A stretch of 19,780 nt of DNA from JAJUFS01 sp964599565 (GTDB lineage: Bacteria; Pseudomonadota; Gammaproteobacteria; Natronospirales; JAJUFS01), in the NCBI GenBank assembly GCA_964599565.1, contig CAZRFE010000044.1, positions 1 through 19,780 on the forward strand, written 5' to 3'. This document shows positions 15,931 to 19,780 of this stretch, in pieces; position 1 is the first letter of the stretch; every line of letters starts with the position of its first letter. The position numbers and the translations under genes are program-made. Under the pieces are notes generated by a model that saw only the letters and a list, made by a program, of their open reading frames with translations, was not told where the DNA came from and did not search any database.

Positions 15931-16356
15931 CTATGGTTCCTTCGGCAGCCGCACCGTCGTCGTACCGCTCAGCCGGTCATGCAGAGCAAGCGCGTCGCGA
16001 TCGAACAGTATCCACAGCCATCCCGCACCGAGCAGCAGCCAGGAAAAAAGACCTGCCAGCATTCTCAGCAATGCCTGCGTCCATGTGATCGCGCCGCCGT
16101 TGCGCGCAACGACCTTCAGCCGCCAGGCACGCATGCCGAGCGTCTGGCCGGTGCGATGCCACAACCCGCCGAGATAGAGAAAGCTCACCGCGAGGATGTA
16201 GAGATCGAAGGGCAGGTTCCACGGCAGCGGCGGATCGATCGCGCCATGCGTGAACGGCATCAGCAGCATGGTCGCGAAGATCCACAGCGCGACGAGGATC
16301 ATGCCGTCGTAGACGGCCGAGGCGACGCGCGTGAACAGGGTTTTCAGTCGCTGCAT
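15931..16356 (-). CDS. RDD family membrane protein
   Basis: The 141-residue protein starts MQRLKTLFTRVASAVYDG. The frame is open upstream to 16434, but that part would read through tRNA-Glu, so ATG 16356 is taken; no strong ribosome site is visible. It carries the family's RDD residues: an Arg and Asp in the first helix region (R-VASAVYD), further charged residues in LWHRTGQTLGMRAWRLKV, and FDRDALALHDRLSGT near the end. Three membrane segments are visible, about 16-37, 45-65 and 90-115. Function in this family is mostly unknown; some members have been linked to ion exchange. It converges on the kinase gene with 25 bp between stops, and begins 28 bp after the 3' end of tRNA-Glu, so the two probably share a transcript. 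Confidence 0.85.
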   Translation of the reverse strand: MQRLKTLFTRVASAVYDGMILVALWIFATMLLMPFTHGAIDPPLPWNLPFDLYILAVSFLYLGGLWHRTGQTLGMRAWRLKVVARNGGAITWTQALLRMLAGLFSWLLLGAGWLWILFDRDALALHDRLSGTTTVRLPKEP

Positions 16357-16384
16357 GGAAGTATCGCGACGGCAAGCGGAAAGA

Positions 16385-16460
16385 TGGCGCTCCCTACGGG
16401 ACTCGAACCCGTGTTTCAGCCTTGAGAGGGCCACGTCCTGGACCGCTAGACGAAGGGAGC
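16385..16460 (-). tRNA. tRNA-Glu (anticodon CUC)
   Basis: The minus strand folds as a full cloverleaf of 76 nt including an encoded CCA (16387-16385). The acceptor stem GCTCCCT pairs with AGGGAGC and the discriminator is G. The D-arm reads GTCTAGCGGTCCAGGAC, as in bacterial tRNA-Glu. The anticodon loop CTCTCAA gives anticodon CTC at 16426-16424. The T-arm is ACGGG-TTCGAGT-CCCGT. The anticodon stem TGGCC/GGCTG contains two G-U type pairs. It decodes GAG. Confidence 0.96.
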
Positions 16461-16471
16461 TTCGGGAAGCC

Positions 16472-16486
16472 TGCCGCCATGCGGCA
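16472..16486. repeat. Short perfect hairpin in the tRNA-Glu leader
   Basis: TGCCGC-CAT-GCGGCA is a perfect 6+3+6 inverted repeat between the tRNA 5' end and its -10 box. In a minus-strand transcript it would fold 11 nt before the mature tRNA. It may be a processing feature or a protein site; chance is also possible. Confidence 0.35.
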
Positions 16487-16496
16487 AGGCGGTGGT

Positions 16497-16502
16497 ATTA
16501 TA
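16497..16502 (-). promoter_or_regulatory. Sigma-70 -10 box for tRNA-Glu (and RDD gene)
   Basis: On the minus strand this is TATAAT, the exact -10 consensus, followed by a C-rich ACCACCGCC discriminator. It lies 36 bp before the tRNA 5' end. The -35 region (around 16520-16526) is poor, at best three of six matches. On the plus strand the same bases read TATTAT (16496-16501), a possible -10 for pcnB, but a start from there would leave almost no leader. Confidence 0.55.
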
Positions 16503-16513
16503 CGGAGCTTCCC

Positions 16514-17872
16514 TTGCGCCTGAAAGCGGATTTACTCGATTACGTGTCCACGCAACCCTCACAAGCCGCGCCGGCGATCATTCCGCGACCGGATCACAAC
16601 ATCTCCCGCCAGCAGATATCGCCGGCTGCACTGAAGGTTCTCTACCGTCTCAGCAACGCGGGCTACCAGGCGTATCTCGTCGGCGGCGGCGTGCGCGACC
16701 TCCTGCTTGGCCGCGAGCCGAAGGACTTCGACGTCGCGACGAACGCGCTGCCCGAGGAAATCCACGACCTGTTTCGCAACAGCCGGCTGATCGGCCGCCG
16801 TTTCCGTCTCGTGCATGTGCGTTACGGCAGCGAGACCATCGAGGTTTCCACGTTCCGCGCGCTGCACGGCGAGGACGACGACAACGCCGATCGCCATCTC
16901 GATGACAGCGGCCGCATCCTGCGCGACAACGTCTTCGGCAATCTCGTGGAAGACGCCTTCCGCCGCGATTTCACCGTGAATGCGCTGTACTACGACATCG
17001 CGGATTTCTCCGTCGTCGATCACGTCAACGGATTGCCTGATCTTCGCAGCGGCATCCTGCGCCTGATCGGCGATCCGGAAGTCCGCTTCCGCGAGGACCC
17101 GGTGCGCATGCTGCGCGCGGTGCGTTTCGCGGCGAAGCTCGGCTTTCGCATCGACGAAGGTGCGGCGCATCTCATGCCGCGGCTTTCCGATCTTCTGCGC
17201 GACATTCCGCCGGCACGGCTGTTCGAGGAAGTGCTGAAACTGTTTCTCGGCGGCTTTGCTGCGCAGACCTTCGAGGAACTGTTGCGCTACGACCTCTTTC
17301 GCCAGCTGTTTCCGATGACCGAGGAGGCGCTCGCGCACGAGGAGAATGCATTTCCGCTGACGTTCGTCGCGCGTGCGCTGGAGAACACCGACCAGCGCGT
17401 TGCGGAAGGACGGCCGGTGACGCCGTTCTTCCTGTTCGCCGTGCTGCTGTGGGAGCCGGTGCGCCGCCGTGCCGAGGTGCTCGAAGAACAGGGGATGACG
17501 GCGTTCGATGCGATGCATGTCGCGGCGGAGGAAATCTGCGCGCGGCAGGTGACGACGGTTGCGCTGCCGCGGCGTTTCTCGACGCCGATGCGCGAGGTCT
17601 GGCAGCTGCAGCCGCGTTTCGAGCAGCGTACCGGCAAGCGCGCGATGCGGCTGCTTGCGCATCCGCGGTTCCGCGCGGCGTACGACTTTCTTATCCTGCG
17701 CGCCGAAACCGGCGAGGCGGATCCCGATCTTGCCGCGCACTGGATGAAGCTGCAGGAATCCGATGCGGCCACGCAGCAGGCGATGCTTTCGCAGCCAGAG
17801 AAGCGTGGCGGTTCACGGCGGCGCAACCGGCGCCGACGCACAGGCAAGGACAGCGACGGCGGCGCGGGATGA
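16514..17872 (+). CDS. pcnB: Poly(A) polymerase I
   Basis: This enzyme adds 3' poly(A) tails to RNA and promotes decay by exonucleases. The start is TTG 16514, six bases after GGAG (16504-16507), giving 452 residues. Frames opening at 16331 would run through tRNA-Glu, and GTG 16544 has no ribosome site. The class II nucleotidyltransferase core is plain: LVGGGVRDLLLG (55-66), catalytic pair DFD (71-73), then LFRNSRLIGRRFRLVHV, DAFRRDFTVNALYYD and EDPVRMLRAVRFAAKLGF. The RRFRLVHV stretch, the IIPR-HNISR N-terminus and the long basic tail (RRRNRRRR near the end) favour poly(A) polymerase over CCA-adding enzyme. It is the first gene of a run with folK, a deoxynucleoside kinase and panB. Confidence 0.93.
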   Translation: MRLKADLLDYVSTQPSQAAPAIIPRPDHNISRQQISPAALKVLYRLSNAGYQAYLVGGGVRDLLLGREPKDFDVATNALPEEIHDLFRNSRLIGRRFRLVHVRYGSETIEVSTFRALHGEDDDNADRHLDDSGRILRDNVFGNLVEDAFRRDFTVNALYYDIADFSVVDHVNGLPDLRSGILRLIGDPEVRFREDPVRMLRAVRFAAKLGFRIDEGAAHLMPRLSDLLRDIPPARLFEEVLKLFLGGFAAQTFEELLRYDLFRQLFPMTEEALAHEENAFPLTFVARALENTDQRVAEGRPVTPFFLFAVLLWEPVRRRAEVLEEQGMTAFDAMHVAAEEICARQVTTVALPRRFSTPMREVWQLQPRFEQRTGKRAMRLLAHPRFRAAYDFLILRAETGEADPDLAAHWMKLQESDAATQQAMLSQPEKRGGSRRRNRRRRTGKDSDGGAG

Positions 17873-18399
17873 ATGTCGCGCTGAACGCCGCACCCGTGCG
17901 CGTTTTCGTCGGCCTCGGCAGCAATCTCGGCGCGCCGCGCCGCCAGCTTGAATGCGCGCTTGAAACCCTCGCGCTGCTGGAGCACACGCGTCTTCTCGCG
18001 CGCTCGTCGTTCTACCGGTCCGCACCGCTGGGTCCCGCGGATCAGCCCGACTACCTCAACGCCGTCGCGGAGCTCGAAACCCTGCTGCCGCCGGAGGCGC
18101 TGCTGGATCGTCTCCAGTCCATTGAGATCGCGCAGGGCCGGATGCGGACCGTTCACTGGGGTCCGCGCACGCTTGATCTCGACCTGCTGCTCTACGGCGA
18201 GGAAGAAATTTCGACGTCCCGCCTGCGTGTGCCGCATCCCGGCCTGCCGGAACGCGCGTTCGTTCTGTATCCTCTGGCCGAGCTTGTGCCCGAGCTGTGC
18301 GTACCCGGTGTGGGCCCGGTCGCGGAACTCGCCGCGCAGGTGGACGCCGCCGGCATCGTTCGCGAACCCGGGCAGGAACTTTCCAGGCAGGAACACTGA
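17869..18399 (+). CDS. folK: 6-hydroxymethyl-7,8-dihydropterin pyrophosphokinase (HPPK)
   Basis: HPPK transfers pyrophosphate from ATP to hydroxymethyldihydropterin in folate synthesis (cytoplasm). The start ATG 17869 overlaps the pcnB stop as ATGA, so translation is probably coupled; earlier in-frame starts lie inside pcnB. The product has 176 residues, usual for the family. Motifs in order: VGLGSNLG near the N-terminus, SSFYRSAPLG, DQPDYLNAVAELET, GRMRTVHWGPRTLDLDLLLYG with the two metal-binding Asp residues, and VPHPGLPERAFVLYPLAEL. The C-terminal tail after residue 160 is loosely conserved. Confidence 0.96.
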   Translation: MNVALNAAPVRVFVGLGSNLGAPRRQLECALETLALLEHTRLLARSSFYRSAPLGPADQPDYLNAVAELETLLPPEALLDRLQSIEIAQGRMRTVHWGPRTLDLDLLLYGEEEISTSRLRVPHPGLPERAFVLYPLAELVPELCVPGVGPVAELAAQVDAAGIVREPGQELSRQEH

Positions 18400-18400
18400 A

Positions 18401-19048
18401 ATGAATCCGCGTTATCTCGTCGTGGAAGGCCCGATCGGCGCCGGCAAGACCAGCCTCGCGCGCCGGCTTGCGGCGCACTACGGCTCGGATCTCGTGCTCG
18501 AGCAGGCGGAGGAGAATCCGTTTCTCGAGCGCTATTACCGCGACCCGAAGCGTTTCGCGCTTCCCGTGCAGCTTTTCTTCCTGTTCCAGCGCGCGCGCCA
18601 GATCCAGGACATGCGCCAGGACGATCTGTTCAACCCCGTCCGCGTTGCGGATTTCCTGCTCGAGAAGGACGCGCTGTTCGCGGAACTCACGCTCGCGCCC
18701 GACGAGCTCGAGCTTTACCGCCAGACGTACACGCACCTTGCGATCGACGCGCCGCGCCCCGATCTTGTCGTCTACCTGCAGGCGCCGGCCGATGTGCTCA
18801 TGCACCGCGTGCGAAAGCGCGGCATCGCGTACGAGCAGGCGATCGAGCCTGCGTACCTTGAACGGCTGGCGGATGCGTACACGCGCTTCTTCCACAATTA
18901 CCATGCCTCGCCGCTGCTGATCGTGAACGCGCGCGAGATCAACCCCGTCGAACGCGACGCGGATTTCCAGCAGCTGCTGCGCGCCATCGATCGCGCAAAG
19001 AGCGGCCGGCACTATTTCAATCCCGTTCCCGATCTCGCGAAAGCCTGA
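18401..19048 (+). CDS. Deoxynucleoside kinase (dGK/dAK-like)
   Basis: The 215-residue product starts at ATG 18401, one base after the folK stop, with AGGCAGGAA upstream. The P-loop is GPIGAGKTS (10-18). The stretch EENPFLERYYRDPKRFALPVQLFFLFQR matches the substrate-binding region of bacterial deoxynucleoside kinases. The lid region holds RVRKRGIAYEQAIEPAYLERL with its Arg cluster. These enzymes phosphorylate deoxynucleosides for salvage of dNTPs; the preferred base cannot be told from sequence alone. A kinase of this kind between folK and panB is common in gammaproteobacteria, which supports the call. It should not be confused with panC or coaE. Confidence 0.88.
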   Translation: MNPRYLVVEGPIGAGKTSLARRLAAHYGSDLVLEQAEENPFLERYYRDPKRFALPVQLFFLFQRARQIQDMRQDDLFNPVRVADFLLEKDALFAELTLAPDELELYRQTYTHLAIDAPRPDLVVYLQAPADVLMHRVRKRGIAYEQAIEPAYLERLADAYTRFFHNYHASPLLIVNAREINPVERDADFQQLLRAIDRAKSGRHYFNPVPDLAKA

Positions 19049-19065
19049 TCGCGAAGGAGCCACCG

Positions 19066-19780
19066 ATGTACACGCAACCGAACAACATGAGCACCGGCAA
19101 GCCTGTCACCGTTTCCACGCTCGCGAAGAAGAAGGCAAAGGGCGAGAAGTTCGCGTGCCTGACGGCCTACGACGCGAGCTTTGCCGCGCTGCTTGATGCC
19201 GCGGGCATCGAGATCGTGCTGGTGGGCGACACCGTCGGCATGGTTGTGCAAGGGCATCCGACGACGGTGCCCGTCACCGTGGATGACATGGTCTATCACG
19301 GTGCGATGGTTGCGCGCGGACTGCGCCGCGCGCTGCTGATGATCGACATGCCGTTCATGAGCTATGCAACGCCCGACACCGCGCTTGTGAATGCCGCGCG
19401 GCTCATGCAGGAAGGCGGCGCGCACATGGTGAAGCTGGAAGGCAACGCCAACCAGCTTGCCGTCGTCGAGCATCTTGCCGGCAACGGCGTGCCTGTGTGC
19501 GCGCATCTCGGCCTGCGCCCGCAGTCCGTGCACAAGATCGGCGGCTTCAAGGTGCAGGGGCGCGAGCGTGATGCGGCGCTCGAGATCGTGAGCGACGCCG
19601 TTTCGCTCGCGAACGCCGGCGCGGACATCCTGCTGCTGGAATGCGTGCCGAGCGCGCTGGCAAGGGAAATCACCTCGAAGGTTTCGGTGCCGGTGATCGG
19701 CATCGGCGCGGGACCCGACGTCGATGCGCAGATTCTCGTGCTCTACGACATGCTCGACATCACGCCCGGCCACAAGCCGC
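19066..19780 (+). CDS. panB: 3-methyl-2-oxobutanoate hydroxymethyltransferase (3' end beyond window)
   Basis: PanB makes ketopantoate from 2-oxoisovalerate and methylene-tetrahydrofolate, the first committed step of pantothenate synthesis. Start ATG 19066 follows AAGGAG at six bases; an inner ATG at 19087 is possible but lacks such a site. The 238 visible residues cover most of the usual ~265. Seen are LTAYDASFA, VGDTVGMVVQGH (most relatives read VGDSLGM), PVTVDDMVYH, MIDMPFMSY, MVKLEG, and GIGAGPDVDAQILVLYDML. The three metal-contact acids (Asp in VGD, Asp in IDMPF, Glu in KLEG) are in place. The gene runs off the right edge; panC would be expected next. Its folate cofactor links it in metabolism to folK upstream. 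Confidence 0.96.
   Translation, partial: MYTQPNNMSTGKPVTVSTLAKKKAKGEKFACLTAYDASFAALLDAAGIEIVLVGDTVGMVVQGHPTTVPVTVDDMVYHGAMVARGLRRALLMIDMPFMSYATPDTALVNAARLMQEGGAHMVKLEGNANQLAVVEHLAGNGVPVCAHLGLRPQSVHKIGGFKVQGRERDAALEIVSDAVSLANAGADILLLECVPSALAREITSKVSVPVIGIGAGPDVDAQILVLYDMLDITPGHKP

Noticed and set aside
15931..16460. tRNA-Glu as an integration site for a genomic island carrying the ABC operon
   Set aside because: No integrase, no repeat of the tRNA 3' end and no compositional break were seen, and the gene beyond the tRNA 3' end is an ordinary RDD gene.
16331..16513. Upstream extension of pcnB and of the RDD frame (to 16434) through the tRNA region
   Set aside because: Both extensions read through tRNA-Glu on one strand or the other, and both families start at the internal sites chosen.
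1..19780. CRISPR arrays, insertion sequences, phage genes, toxin-antitoxin pairs
   Set aside because: No regularly spaced repeats, transposase or phage-like products were found on either strand.

Overview
The window looks like chromosomal DNA from a high-GC gammaproteobacterium, most probably of the order Lysobacterales (Xanthomonadales). The grounds are a housekeeping block pcnB-folK-deoxynucleoside kinase-panB, a REP-like element with a GTAG head, and heavy GC bias at third codon positions, which produces long shadow reading frames on the opposite strand. The species call is inference. One run of exactly 100 N (2626-2725) is a scaffold gap of unknown true length.

Region 1 (1-251, minus strand) is the start of a secreted DUF305 protein that runs off the left edge. 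Region 2 (252-596) is a divergent intergenic region. It carries a sigma-54 promoter with exact spacing (571-586) and, upstream of it, two copies of the same 17-bp palindrome of form CGGGACG-N3-CGTCC(C/A)G (381-397 and 492-508). These look like enhancer sites for an NtrC-type activator. The inferred transcription start falls on the A of the adaptor's start codon (597), so a leaderless message is predicted.

Region 3 (597-15905) is a tightly packed nine-gene operon with gaps of 3 to 42 bp where they can be measured. In order it holds a HlyD/MacA-type periplasmic adaptor, an ABC ATPase, four consecutive ~800-residue permeases (each with two FtsX/MacB halves, the ADOP-like layout), a second ATPase with an altered D-loop, a sigma-54 response regulator, and a histidine kinase with two membrane helices and almost no periplasmic sensor. 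The likely circuit is that the kinase phosphorylates the regulator, the regulator binds the palindromes and activates the sigma-54 promoter, and this raises both the transporter and the two-component pair (positive feedback). No cargo gene and no TolC-like outer-membrane protein lie in the window. The substrate is unknown; an efflux or envelope-stress role is inferred from the families.

Region 4 (15902-16502) holds a REP-like hairpin that starts on the kinase stop codon, a convergent RDD-family membrane protein, and tRNA-Glu(CUC) just upstream of it on the same strand, with a consensus -10 box. Region 5 (16514-19780) is the plus-strand housekeeping run: pcnB (TTG start), folK (ATGA overlap with pcnB), a deoxynucleoside kinase and panB (cut by the right edge).

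The best candidate for an under-described system is Region 3: a self-regulated, sigma-54-driven machine with four double permeases and two unlike ATPases.
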